Below, piece by piece: positions 25,345-32,615 of a stretch of 45,109 bases of DNA (positions within the stretch are counted from its first letter, which is position 1; the number at the start of each line of letters is the position of its first letter). This stretch comes from a virus: positions 1 to 45,109 of the IMG/VR virus record IMGVR_UViG_3300032086_002174; one strand, written 5' to 3'. The notes beneath the pieces were generated by a model, which was not told the origin of the DNA, did no database searches, and saw only the letters and a program-made list of their open reading frames with translations. Both the position numbers and the translations under genes were made by a program.

Positions 25345-25611
25345 ATGAGCAACGTAGTGCAAGTCTTGGAGCAGACTCAAAAAGCTACCATCGTCAAGTT
25401 CACTGACAATCATGCGTTGGTACGCATCGCAAGTGGTAATGCATTCTCAACCGAGGATACTTACTGTTACGTTAACAAGCAACCATTGGCTGATATGCCT
25501 GTGGATGCAGAGTTTGATTTGCCTGCAGGTAAGTTGGTCACTAAGACAAACCAAGAGGGTGATGTCATGACTACTACCACTGGTATTCCGCTGAAATTCT
25601 ACTCTGCGTAA
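25345..25611 (+). CDS. Small early-region protein (88 aa)
   Basis: Starts MSNVVQVLEQTQKATIVKFT. A compact beta-rich sequence (ALVRIASGNAF, DTYCYVNKQPLADMPVDAEF, GIPLKFYSA) that looks like a small OB- or SH3-type barrel; this is a shape impression, not a match. It has its own leader repeat directly before the ATG and a UUCG hairpin after the stop. There is no signal or membrane segment, so it is cytoplasmic. Confidence 0.72.
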   Translation: MSNVVQVLEQTQKATIVKFTDNHALVRIASGNAFSTEDTYCYVNKQPLADMPVDAEFDLPAGKLVTKTNQEGDVMTTTTGIPLKFYSA

Positions 25612-25617
25612 AGTATT

Positions 25618-25643
25618 AGGGCTGGCTCTTCGGAGTCAGCTCT
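25618..25643 (+). terminator. UUCG-capped hairpin after the 88-residue gene
   Basis: An 11-bp stem with two wobble pairs (arms AGGGCTGGCTC and GAGTCAGCTCT) closed by a TTCG tetraloop. No T-run follows. It is the second UUCG hairpin in 400 bases. Confidence 0.58.
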
Positions 25644-25761
25644 ACTATTGCAGAATGTGGGACTAACACGTAACACGTGAGTGTGCGTTGCTGGTCTCTC
25701 ACTGCATTTTTCCCCATGTTTCCCCAACACGTGGTTTGTATCACATCCTAATCTATAACAC

Positions 25762-25992
25762 ATGATTGTACTTCGCAGCTACTCACAGGTTGATGACTTC
25801 ATCAGTCGTCAGCATCAAGGCAATGAGATTATTGACTCGTGTCAACCATCTTACATGGAGTACACTAGAATTGTGACAAAGGAGATACGTAGAGGAGTTG
25901 TGCTCATCCTTGAGAAGAGGTTTGAACCAACAGGACTATACAACATACCCAGCGAGTATACATTACTAGCTGTGTATCGACCTAAGAAATAA
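25762..25992 (+). CDS. Small protein of unknown function (76 aa)
   Basis: MIVLRSYSQVDDFISRQHQG begins a mixed alpha/beta sequence with a basic centre (VTKEIRRGVVLILEKRF) and end (VYRPKK). No signal peptide. The 150 bases upstream hold two TTTCCCCA copies and repeated AACACGT strings that could be regulatory; a short GCC/GGC hairpin follows the stop. Not recognised. Confidence 0.62.
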   Translation: MIVLRSYSQVDDFISRQHQGNEIIDSCQPSYMEYTRIVTKEIRRGVVLILEKRFEPTGLYNIPSEYTLLAVYRPKK

Positions 25993-26131
25993 CCACCGCC
26001 TTTGGCGTGTGTCATGGTAACACATTATGCGTGGCTCCAGCGTGGGCCAGTGACTATTTGACGAAATAGGAGCAAGGCCAAAAGAGTTGACAGCGTGTTA
26101 TCATTTTACTTTGAAATCTAAATCTAATCCC

Positions 26132-26296
26132 ATGATTACAATCACAGTTGTTTCCATGCTCTTCAACATCCTGTTGACTGGAGCTCTGTACTTCATTATT
26201 CACGGTGATAAGCATGATGCCAAAGACTTGGTCATCATCCAACAATCCGTACGTATTAACGAACTAACTCGTAAGCTCGATGGAATCACCGACTAA
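26132..26296 (+). CDS. Small membrane protein (54 aa)
   Basis: ATG 26132 is preferred to an upstream TTG. One membrane helix (MITITVVSMLFNILLTGALY FII region, residues 1-23), then HGDKHDAKDLVIIQQSVRIN, a charged helical tail. It overlaps the next small gene by 17 bases. Upstream a TTGACA and a TACTTTG lie about 19 bases apart, a loose promoter. Function unknown. Confidence 0.58.
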   Translation: MITITVVSMLFNILLTGALYFIIHGDKHDAKDLVIIQQSVRINELTRKLDGITD

Positions 26297-26459
26297 TGAG
26301 ATCATCAACCCTGTACTCTACAGATACAGGCAAACCAAACGCGACGTAGTTATCCTCAGAGAATCTCTAATTGAGGAACGTCAGCGTCTTCAAAAACAAG
26401 TATCAAAACTTCAAGAGCAAATGGCTGAGATTACCAATGAGCTCTCCAAAACCCAATAG
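26280..26459 (+). CDS. Small coiled-coil protein (59 aa)
   Basis: ATG 26280 (MESPTNEIINPVLYRYRQTK) to TAG 26459. Residues 25-58 are a single charged helix with heptad pattern (LIEERQRLQKQVSKLQEQMA). It overlaps the membrane gene before it and ends 2 bases before the next ATG, so the three genes look like one translationally coupled set. It is probably real because of that packing. Confidence 0.55.
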   Translation: MESPTNEIINPVLYRYRQTKRDVVILRESLIEERQRLQKQVSKLQEQMAEITNELSKTQ

Positions 26460-26461
26460 TT

Positions 26462-26821
26462 ATGCCTTATTTAACTTCAATTCTATTCACTTCATTGATG
26501 GGGGTGGTTGGTGGCATCTTCGCCACAACAACTATATCCCACAATCCAGTTCCCGTTGACGCTTTCCTCATTGAGGATAACAGCGGTGTGGATTGGTACG
26601 CAGAACCTGCTATGTACTACGATTACTTGATTCTCTACAGCGATACTACGGACAACGCAGTCCAGAAGATCGTTGATGTCTACGCTCTTGACGTCGATAA
26701 AAGATTGCTCTCCGGAAAGAGAAGCGTGAAATTTTACATTGACGACAACAGCTTTACAGGCTACTACTACAAGCTGACCCTTACAGCTGCTGAGTTTAAT
26801 CAGTACTTCCCTGAAAAGTAA
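26462..26821 (+). CDS. Exported or membrane-anchored small protein (119 aa)
   Basis: The N-terminus MPYLTSILFTSLMGVVGGIF is an uncharged hydrophobic segment that can act as an anchor or uncleaved signal. The rest is a Tyr/Asp-rich beta domain (DWYAEPAMYYDYLILYSDTT, SVKFYIDDNSFTGYYYKL), presumably outside the membrane. No Cys and no lipobox. It follows the coiled-coil gene by 2 bases and is the first of a run of envelope-directed proteins. Confidence 0.62.
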   Translation: MPYLTSILFTSLMGVVGGIFATTTISHNPVPVDAFLIEDNSGVDWYAEPAMYYDYLILYSDTTDNAVQKIVDVYALDVDKRLLSGKRSVKFYIDDNSFTGYYYKLTLTAAEFNQYFPEK

Positions 26822-26843
26822 CCAATCCCACAACCCTATCGTC

Positions 26844-26993
26844 ATGAAAACCTTCATTTTGCGCACTCTTGCTGTGGCACTGCTCGCCACCTTCGTTTCT
26901 TCATGTTCAACTGCTTCACGGAGCACTAGTTCGTACCATGCTCACGAGTGGAGCTTTCAGAAAAAGCACACAATATGCGCAGCCTATTACTGA
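26844..26993 (+). CDS. Small lipoprotein (49 aa)
   Basis: ATG 26844: MKTFILRTLAVALLATFVSS followed by Cys21, a complete signal peptide with a lipobox-like VSSC, then a short Ser/Thr/His-rich tail. This is the classic small-lipoprotein layout for outer-membrane export in Bacteroidetes. Its 3' end overlaps the next secreted protein by 19 bases. Possible role in surface exclusion. Confidence 0.58.
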   Translation: MKTFILRTLAVALLATFVSSCSTASRSTSSYHAHEWSFQKKHTICAAYY

Positions 26994-27310
26994 TAGTCCT
27001 CATTGGACTATCCTTCACCTCTTTCTCCCAAGCGTACCATTGCGGTATGTTTGGGATGATTGAGGATGACTATGGCAGAATGTACATAGGTAACTTCAAT
27101 ACTACACTTGATAGTATCAAAGCCACCAATGTTGTAACCTGCGATGTCACCACAGTACCGATAGAGATTATCTCTGTCAACCACCGCCGGAGATATACGT
27201 ACATACACTTGTACATCAAAGGCAAAGAGTTTGATGACCTACCTTATCGCATCAAGTATCCTACTGGTGCATGGGGTATCATATCAAACGAACCAGGTCA
27301 CTGGCAATAA
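26975..27310 (+). CDS. Secreted small protein (111 aa)
   Basis: ATG 26975 gives MRSLLLIVLIGLSFTSFSQA, a clean signal peptide with likely cleavage after SFSQA. An earlier in-frame ATG nine codons upstream would put charged residues before it and is disfavoured. The mature part is a roughly 90-residue beta domain (YHCGMFGMIEDDYGRMYIGN, VNHRRRYTYIHLYIKGKEFD) with two Cys that could pair. Probably periplasmic. Function unknown. Confidence 0.63.
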   Translation: MRSLLLIVLIGLSFTSFSQAYHCGMFGMIEDDYGRMYIGNFNTTLDSIKATNVVTCDVTTVPIEIISVNHRRRYTYIHLYIKGKEFDDLPYRIKYPTGAWGIISNEPGHWQ

Positions 27311-27344
27311 ATCCTTGGGTCTTAGACTATACAAGGTGGGGTAA

Positions 27345-27497
27345 ACGACTCACCCTTAACACGAGTCGTCACTGGGCCGTCATGTCCTATATACATGTCA
27401 GGGAAGAGCAGCATACTACAGGGCTGACGTCAGGTGTAGGCGTGTAGATAGGATACTACCTCTTCCCTTTTCTCATTGTCTCGTAAGGACACTCCTT
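27345..27497 (+). ncRNA. Structured non-coding region, candidate RNA
   Basis: The gap 27311-27580 holds no convincing gene but many exact inverted repeats: ACGACTC 27345-27351 with GAGTCGT 27363-27369; GGGAAGAG 27401-27408 with CTCTTCCC 27460-27467 enclosing the palindrome CTGACGTCAG (27424-27433); two direct ATACTAC copies inside the outer stem; and AAGGA, CAC, TCCTT at 27485-27497. The outer stem is followed by TTTTCTC, weakly terminator-like. Either a small RNA or a cis-acting site such as an origin. Confidence 0.4.
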
Positions 27498-27580
27498 CAC
27501 ACTACGATAGCTTTATGCTTGACCAGTGGCGAGACTCACGTAATGTTGAATGAAGACTTCATCTAACAATCTAAATACCT

Positions 27581-28003
27581 ATGAAGTATTTGTTTATTCT
27601 AATCGGTGCGTTCGCTTTCACGAGCTGCACCAAAGAGGTTATTACGCCTAAGGCCAACACCTCAGAGTACACGCTTATCCAAGAGGGTAAGCAAGATGGA
27701 CTGAAGTATCGTATCTACGATATGCGTACTGAGTACGGTTCAGTCTATGTAGAAGCGCGTTCACCTCGTGGACACGTAAGTTTCATTGCTCAGGCTAACG
27801 CTGACCTCACAGGATATGAGGTAGTACTGCCTGACGACTACATCCCTACGTTCTGTTGGACATGTTGGGGTGACTGCGTCGAAGAGAGTGTTGATGACAA
27901 CACAGCTCTCGTAGTTACCATGACTCCGTTCTGTCCAGAATGTACGGTTGCGTTTGTAACAGGTATCGCCCTTGGGTGTGCCTCAATTGAACTCGGGCTA
28001 TGA
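27581..28003 (+). CDS. Lipoprotein (140 aa)
   Basis: MKYLFILIGAFAFTSC: a short signal peptide with lipobox FTSC, so lipidation on Cys16 is expected. The mature part has a YTLIQEGKQDGLKYRIYDMR region and a Cys-rich hydrophobic C-terminal third (FCWTCWGDCVEE, MTPFCPECTVAFVTGIALGC). This C-terminal segment may insert in a membrane. The stop overlaps the start of a 59-codon two-helix membrane gene (ATGA). A phage lipoprotein paired with a membrane protein suggests superinfection exclusion, by analogy. Confidence 0.7.
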   Translation: MKYLFILIGAFAFTSCTKEVITPKANTSEYTLIQEGKQDGLKYRIYDMRTEYGSVYVEARSPRGHVSFIAQANADLTGYEVVLPDDYIPTFCWTCWGDCVEESVDDNTALVVTMTPFCPECTVAFVTGIALGCASIELGL

Positions 28004-28179
28004 TTGGGTTCGATTTACCAGCAGCTACAATTCTTGTACTGCTCTTTGCAGGTGCATTCATCTATGCAAAGGCAAGAGGTTTCAACCCTCTTGATATCTA
28101 CGGTAGTATCAAGTTTCACAGGATACTATTGATAATGTTGGTTCTGTACATGGGCTACATTATCGCAACAGGTTGCTAA
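28000..28179 (+). CDS. Two-helix membrane protein (59 aa)
   Basis: ATG 28000 overlaps the lipoprotein stop by 4 bases. Helix 1 is AATILVLLFAGAFIYA (residues 8-23), then a polar loop KARGFNPLDIYGSIKFHR, helix 2 ILLIMLVLYMGYIIAT (residues 42-57) and a final GC. It forms a two-gene unit with the lipoprotein, closed by the hairpin at 28189. Holin-like or an exclusion partner are both possible. Confidence 0.6.
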   Translation: MIGFDLPAATILVLLFAGAFIYAKARGFNPLDIYGSIKFHRILLIMLVLYMGYIIATGC

Positions 28180-28188
28180 TATGGTGTT

Positions 28189-28211
28189 GGGGACTACCAT
28201 CAAGTGTCCCC
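28189..28211 (+). terminator. Hairpin after the lipoprotein/membrane unit
   Basis: GGGGAC pairs with GTCCCC around an 11-base loop, followed by a T-rich tract (TTTCTATTCTTTATTTTC). It separates the envelope-gene region from the 197-residue gene. Confidence 0.62.
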
Positions 28212-28236
28212 TTTCTATTCTTTATTTTCTTTTATC

Positions 28237-28830
28237 ATGGCACAAGCCTATGAAAATGCCCTGGCAACGGGCCAAGTTGTCGTTCGTCGTTGGTGGTTCA
28301 ACACTAACTCTTCTAAAAACCAAGTAACTGTGCAGTTTGCTCAGCAAGTGGAGCGACCGGCTTCATCTGCAGCAGATGCTAACAGTGCTTTGATTGCTCT
28401 CGAGCAGGGCACAGAAGGGCTTAGTAACATGACCACGGTAACTGCATTGCGCTCTATTGACGCAGCACGTGCACAAGCATTCTTCGGTTCCACGGAAGGG
28501 AACTCTATGGAAGGAGGCACTGTGTACTTTGCCAATGACTTGTACAAGTCACTTGGTGCTACTGCTGATGTAGACCTCGCAATTCAGATCACGGAGAACT
28601 TCGAGAAGAATCCTTACTCGAAGACTCAACAGCCAAAATCTAACCCTTCAACAGGTGAGGTTGTGGTTGCGTTGAACCCTGCGACTGGTACACACATGCC
28701 TGTGTACCGCCACACTGATCTTATGCTGAGCAAGATTTGCTCTAATAAGTTCATCGCATCTGAATCACAGGAAGCACAGACTGCCGCTCCAGGCCGTCCT
28801 GCTATCCTCGCTGGCGAACTCGCTAGCTAA
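28237..28830 (+). CDS. Probable high-expression cytoplasmic protein (197 aa)
   Basis: ATG 28237 (MAQAYENALATGQVVVRRWW) is chosen over an in-frame GTG inside the upstream hairpin. Ala/Ser/Thr-rich with a beta-type start (VVRRWWFNTNSSKNQVTVQF) and helical middle. Isolated between two terminators, the second very strong, which suggests a separate abundant message just ahead of the replication genes. A DNA-binding or replication-accessory role is a guess; the SSB candidate is elsewhere (37350). Not recognised. Confidence 0.7.
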   Translation: MAQAYENALATGQVVVRRWWFNTNSSKNQVTVQFAQQVERPASSAADANSALIALEQGTEGLSNMTTVTALRSIDAARAQAFFGSTEGNSMEGGTVYFANDLYKSLGATADVDLAIQITENFEKNPYSKTQQPKSNPSTGEVVVALNPATGTHMPVYRHTDLMLSKICSNKFIASESQEAQTAAPGRPAILAGELAS

Positions 28831-28859
28831 GATGTAGATAACCCGTAGATTTAGGTAGT

Positions 28860-28910
28860 AACGGGAACCCAGCTTCTTATCGGGTGGAGCATATGGGTTC
28901 CCGTTTTTTT
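28860..28910 (+). terminator. Strong intrinsic terminator
   Basis: AACGGGAACCC (28860-28870) pairs perfectly with GGGTTCCCGTT (28895-28905), 11 bp, followed by a run of seven T. The loop is 24 bases. Confidence 0.85.
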
Positions 28911-28936
28911 ACAACACCACGAAAAACCAACACGCT

Positions 28937-29143
28937 ATGGGTAAAATGAAAGAGATCGCTATGATCATACAGGAGGGAGAGACAGACACGCTCGAACTCA
29001 TGATAACTATGGCCAAGAAACATGGCCGCTCCGGGGTATTCTTCCGGGGTCGTAACCTTACCTTCGAAGAAGCTGACAACATGCTAAACTGCATCTACAA
29101 TGAGCAAAATAAGATTCGTGGGGACAAACTCTCCACTCAATGA
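28937..29143 (+). CDS. Small helical protein overlapping polA (68 aa)
   Basis: MGKMKEIAMIIQEGETDTLE starts after the terminator with a leader AAAAACCAACAC also seen before GroES. Helical and charged (LELMITMAKKHGRSGVFFRG, EEADNMLNCIYNEQNK). It overlaps the polymerase start by 44 bases, long but compatible with coupling. Not recognised. Confidence 0.52.
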   Translation: MGKMKEIAMIIQEGETDTLELMITMAKKHGRSGVFFRGRNLTFEEADNMLNCIYNEQNKIRGDKLSTQ

Positions 29144-30953
29144 TATCCCGACAGCGACGATACAAGAATGCAAGGCTTATTGTGAAAGCAAGACAGTTCT
29201 GGGGGTGGACACCGAGACGGAGGGCTTCGACTTCACATGCAAAAAGCTCATCATGTTCCAAATCGGGGACAGAGACAGACAATACGTCATCGACACGCGA
29301 GTCGTCGACATCTCCCCGCTCAAAGAAATCCTTGAGTCAAGAGAAATCGTCAAGGTTCTTCACAACGCGAAGTTTGACTACAAGTTCATTAAAAAATGGG
29401 CTGGAATTTCGTTGGAGGAAATATACGACACGTTTCTTGCCGAGAGAGTTATCAATTGCGGTAAGCAAGACTATGGATACTCTCTTTCCAGGTGTGTCGA
29501 AAGATATATCGGTCACACTCTCGATAAGGAGACGCGGAACAAATTCATCGGACTCAAGGGTCAACCTTTTACCGTCGATCAGATTACGTATGGGGCGAAC
29601 GATGTGGTTTATCTGCTTGACATACGGGAGAAACAGCTGGTCAAGATTCATTCGCTTGAACTACAGCAAGTCGCACGTCTTGAGAATGCCGTAGTCAAAG
29701 TATTTGCTGAGATTGAATACGAAGGCCTTGACATTGACAAGGACAAGTGGACAGTTATGGCAGAGGCTAACGTCAAGTTGGCACACGAACAGGCGATAAA
29801 GCTTGATGATATGGTATTGGAACACGATTTGCTACAGCATTACCGTGTCCCAGTACAGGTGGATATGTTTGCACCTATCGAAGAAGTCAGACATACACAC
29901 ATCAACTGGGGTTCCCCCTCGCAGACCCTTGAACTATTTAGAAACCTAATACCTGACCTTGAAGATGTCAATGGAAAGAAGCTCAACAAGTACAGGTACA
30001 AACACAAGCTTATCGATGAATATATACGCTATAAAGAAAGAACGAAGCTTGCCAACGCCTATGGTACTAAGTTCTTCAACTACGTCAATAGTGACGGAAA
30101 AGTGCACACTAACTTCTCACAGATCCTGGATACTGGACGAGTTTCGTCCTCTAAACCTAACATGCAACAGATTCCGAGCGATAATACCTTTAGAAACTGT
30201 TTCGTTACCGAGCCAGGATGGGTTTTCGTCTCTTCGGATTACTCTTCACAGGAACTAAACGTCATTGCCTATGGATCACAAGACCCTGTTTGGCTTGACG
30301 CCCTTGAAAAAGGACTGGATCTGCATGGAGTATGCGCCGACCTTGTCTTCGAAGATAAGTGGAGAAACGCGGATGCTGATGAAAAGAAGAAGCTTCGAAC
30401 GCAGATTAAAGCAATCAATTTCGGACTCGCCTACGGCATGGGACCGTTTAAACTTGCGGATACTCTACAGATATCTAAACAGGAAGCGGAGGTGCTCATA
30501 GAGAAATACTTTACAGAGTTCCCTAACATCAGAGATTTTCTACAAAAACTTGGTACATTCGGTACACGGAACGGTTATATCCGTACGTTCAAGCCGTTCA
30601 AGCGACGTCGTTGGTTCGACTCGTGGTACCCGAAGATGTGGAATGATAGGTCAAAGATGATGGAACTCGGTAGTATTGAACGTGCTAGCAAGAACACACC
30701 TATTCAGGGTAGCTCTGCTGACATGACCAAGCTAGCCCTCATTTACATTTACAAAGAAATACAAGAATCATGGAGTAACAACGTAAAGATTGTCATGACG
30801 GTCCACGACCAGATTGATACGATATGCAAACAAGAAGTTGCTGAAGCATGGGCAGTCAAGATGACTGAGCTCATGGAGAAGGCAGCGAAAGTAATTATAC
30901 CTAACGGTCTATTGAAAGCAGATACTAACATCTCACAGACGTGGGAGAAATAA
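29100..30953 (+). CDS. polA: Family A DNA polymerase with 3'-5' exonuclease (617 aa)
   Basis: Replicative polymerase of T7/crAss type. Proofreading motifs: Exo I VLGVDTETEG (Asp37, Glu39), Exo II VLHNAKFDYKF, Exo III YGANDVVYLLD. Polymerase motifs: A FVSSDYSSQELN (near 380), B KAINFGLAYGMG (near 440), C VMTVHDQID (near 566, with Gln instead of the usual Glu). There is no N-terminal 5' nuclease domain; that activity is encoded separately at 43472. It opens the replication operon. Confidence 0.95.
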   Translation: MSKIRFVGTNSPLNDIPTATIQECKAYCESKTVLGVDTETEGFDFTCKKLIMFQIGDRDRQYVIDTRVVDISPLKEILESREIVKVLHNAKFDYKFIKKWAGISLEEIYDTFLAERVINCGKQDYGYSLSRCVERYIGHTLDKETRNKFIGLKGQPFTVDQITYGANDVVYLLDIREKQLVKIHSLELQQVARLENAVVKVFAEIEYEGLDIDKDKWTVMAEANVKLAHEQAIKLDDMVLEHDLLQHYRVPVQVDMFAPIEEVRHTHINWGSPSQTLELFRNLIPDLEDVNGKKLNKYRYKHKLIDEYIRYKERTKLANAYGTKFFNYVNSDGKVHTNFSQILDTGRVSSSKPNMQQIPSDNTFRNCFVTEPGWVFVSSDYSSQELNVIAYGSQDPVWLDALEKGLDLHGVCADLVFEDKWRNADADEKKKLRTQIKAINFGLAYGMGPFKLADTLQISKQEAEVLIEKYFTEFPNIRDFLQKLGTFGTRNGYIRTFKPFKRRRWFDSWYPKMWNDRSKMMELGSIERASKNTPIQGSSADMTKLALIYIYKEIQESWSNNVKIVMTVHDQIDTICKQEVAEAWAVKMTELMEKAAKVIIPNGLLKADTNISQTWEK

Positions 30954-30961
30954 CAAATCAA

Positions 30962-31216
30962 ATGCAACCAGTAAACACGAAGAGCCTGTTTCACAAGCTC
31001 ACAACTACACTAGATCAACTCGATAGAGATGAGATAGATGTGTACAAAGCAGCAGCTACAGCCAAGCTCGTACAACAATGCGGGAACTTGCTCAACTATG
31101 AGCTCAAGCGTGCAGCACTCATGACTAAACCTGAGTTCAAAGCTGAGCATCGTAACCTTGAGAGCAAGAATTTCGATAGTATTGATCAGGAGAAGCCTAA
31201 GAAACTATCGTCATGA
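30962..31216 (+). CDS. Small helical protein (84 aa)
   Basis: ATG 30962 (MQPVNTKSLFHKLTTTLDQL) lies 8 bases after polA. All-helical with repeated Lys/Glu/Asp and an ending EKPKKLSS. Its stop overlaps the next start (ATGA). No family recognised; a replication accessory by position. Confidence 0.62.
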   Translation: MQPVNTKSLFHKLTTTLDQLDRDEIDVYKAAATAKLVQQCGNLLNYELKRAALMTKPEFKAEHRNLESKNFDSIDQEKPKKLSS

Positions 31217-31800
31217 TCAAGCTAGAAGCAGCCAAACAACCACAGTTTAGGAACTTCTTTAAGTCAACTAACCACCTGGAGGTTATGATCTCTATGGGCA
31301 TCCCACCTGAGATGATAGAAGACATACAACGTGATGAGTTCCACGAGAAGCTCACTGCGTTTATGGAGAACTATGGTATCCCTGAAGAGGAGAGACCCAT
31401 GGTAGTAGACTTCTATCACAAAGTGTATGCTAACTTCAGAGCTCAACAACCTAACGGTGGTCAGATTAACAGAAGAGACCCTGAGCTTTGGGAGCTACGC
31501 AAGAGCTTCCTTAAGAAGTGTGGGGTTGGGGTGAATACACGGCGTAAGTCCTACAACATACCAAAGGTTGTGTGGTACATGAGAGACCACTGCAATTTCT
31601 GTTGGTTAGATTTTAACATGGAAGACCTGGATGACGAACCTTTGGCGTATCTTGTGACAAATGCAGCATTGCATGTCGCAAACGAGAAAGCCAGTGAGAG
31701 AACATTCGACTACATGTGGGACGAGATGGAGGACAGCACGCTGTACGATGTCTACAAGCGAGTAAAAGAGTTTGAAAAATCAAATGTTGCACTAGCATGA
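31213..31800 (+). CDS. Unknown replication-region protein (195 aa)
   Basis: Not recognised. Helical N-terminal half (LEVMISMGIPPEMIEDIQRD, MENYGIPEEERPMVVDFYHK), a basic LKKCGVGVNTRRKS centre, then acidic helices. A CNFCW motif near residue 130 is too short for a zinc finger alone. It overlaps both neighbours by 4 bases, so it is part of the polA transcript. Confidence 0.68.
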   Translation: MIKLEAAKQPQFRNFFKSTNHLEVMISMGIPPEMIEDIQRDEFHEKLTAFMENYGIPEEERPMVVDFYHKVYANFRAQQPNGGQINRRDPELWELRKSFLKKCGVGVNTRRKSYNIPKVVWYMRDHCNFCWLDFNMEDLDDEPLAYLVTNAALHVANEKASERTFDYMWDEMEDSTLYDVYKRVKEFEKSNVALA

Positions 31801-32069
31801 GTAAAGATGTACAGGTAGGAGGCAAGACTATACGTCAGCTTGAAGTCAAGCTATTCGTAACGTCTATGCTGCTACAAGAATTGCTGGACGAAACACAGGG
31901 TGAGACACGGTTCAAGCACCAGCTGCGGTTCCATATAAACAGACTGCAGAAGGAGCTTGATAGAGTCCTGAGTGTAAACATGCAAGATGAAAGTCTTAGC
32001 ACGTTTATTACTCAGGCTGTCGGTGCCTTGGAAGACAGTATAGACAAACTATTGACAGATGAAGATTGA
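31797..32069 (+). CDS. Small protein of unknown function (90 aa)
   Basis: MSKDVQVGGKTIRQLEVKLF start, then helical segments (LLQELLDETQGETRFKHQLR, RLQKELDRVLSVNM) and an acidic end. Overlaps the preceding gene by 4 and the next by 11 bases. Not recognised. Confidence 0.62.
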   Translation: MSKDVQVGGKTIRQLEVKLFVTSMLLQELLDETQGETRFKHQLRFHINRLQKELDRVLSVNMQDESLSTFITQAVGALEDSIDKLLTDED

Positions 32070-32379
32070 GTTTGACAAGTTGATAGAGTTATCAGGTGCT
32101 ATGAAAGTCACCACTAATATTAATGGTGGCTTTGCTAAAGCACATTCCTCTAGGGACTTGGCTTCTTATCTACAGATGTACATATCAGGGTACACACTGT
32201 CAGAGATAGGTGATTATTATGAAATGACCTATAAATCTGTCTATAGTGCTCTTAGTAGTAATGTGATAGGGGACTGGGAACAAATCAGACCCTTACACAG
32301 GACAAATAGAAAACGACTGCAAAACAATGAACCACTCATGACTGTAGGTCAGTATGGTTGCGGGAATGATTTTCTGTAA
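32059..32379 (+). CDS. Helix-turn-helix protein candidate (106 aa)
   Basis: Residues 45-75 (QMYISGYTLSEIGDYYEMTY then KSVYSALSSNVIG) have the spacing of a sigma-region-4-like helix-turn-helix: a helix, a TLSEIG turn, then a recognition helix. The C-terminus is basic. It is the last gene before the tRNAs. A transcription-regulator role is plausible but unproven. Confidence 0.58.
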   Translation: MKIEFDKLIELSGAMKVTTNINGGFAKAHSSRDLASYLQMYISGYTLSEIGDYYEMTYKSVYSALSSNVIGDWEQIRPLHRTNRKRLQNNEPLMTVGQYGCGNDFL

Positions 32380-32385
32380 CCAACA

Positions 32386-32461
32386 TGCCTCGGTAGCACA
32401 ACTGGATAGTGCAACAGCCTTCTAAGCTGTAGGTTGTGGGTTCGAGTCCCGCCCGGGGTAC
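32386..32461 (+). tRNA. tRNA-Arg (TCT)
   Basis: Complete cloverleaf. Acceptor TGCCTCG/CGGGGTA with two wobbles, D stem GCAC/GTGC, anticodon stem ACAGC/GCTGT with loop CTTCTAA (anticodon TCT), and T arm GTGGG, TTCGAGT, CCCGC. No encoded CCA. It reads AGA (and AGG), codons used often in this phage, so it may supplement the host pool. Confidence 0.92.
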
Positions 32462-32511
32462 GCGTGTGAGGCGATAGCAGCTCAGACGTGTTTCATTCAT
32501 TTACAGTAGGG

Positions 32512-32540
32512 GGGCTGGCTAAACGTAGCTGGCCCTTTTT
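32512..32540 (+). terminator. Hairpin with T-run between the two tRNAs
   Basis: GGGCTGGCT and AGCTGGCCC form a 9-bp stem with two wobbles and a 6-base loop, followed by TTTTT. The T-run directly abuts the 5' end of the next tRNA. Confidence 0.65.
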
Positions 32541-32613
32541 GCGCCCTTAGCTCAGTGGTTAGAGCAATTGACTCATAATCAATCGGTCGCTGGTTCAAGT
32601 CCAGCAGGGCGCA
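32541..32613 (+). tRNA. tRNA with CAT anticodon (Met or Ile2)
   Basis: Acceptor GCGCCCT/AGGGCGC perfect, D arm GCTC/GAGC, anticodon stem ATTGA/TCAAT with loop CTCATAA (CAT), T arm CTGGT, TCAAGT, CCAGC. No CCA. CAT can be elongator Met or lysidine-modified Ile; the initiator is unlikely because position 1-72 is a G-C pair. The next gene starts 2 bases after the discriminator. Confidence 0.9.
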
Positions 32614-32615
32614 CT

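Noticed and set aside
25612-25761. CACGTG and TTTCCCCA repeats as operators
   Set aside because: Only two copies of each, short, with no paired spacing; noted in the neighbouring gene entry but not called.
26492-26926. Minus-strand 144-codon frame
   Set aside because: It is opposite two plus-strand secreted-protein genes with clear signal sequences and no upstream signals of its own.
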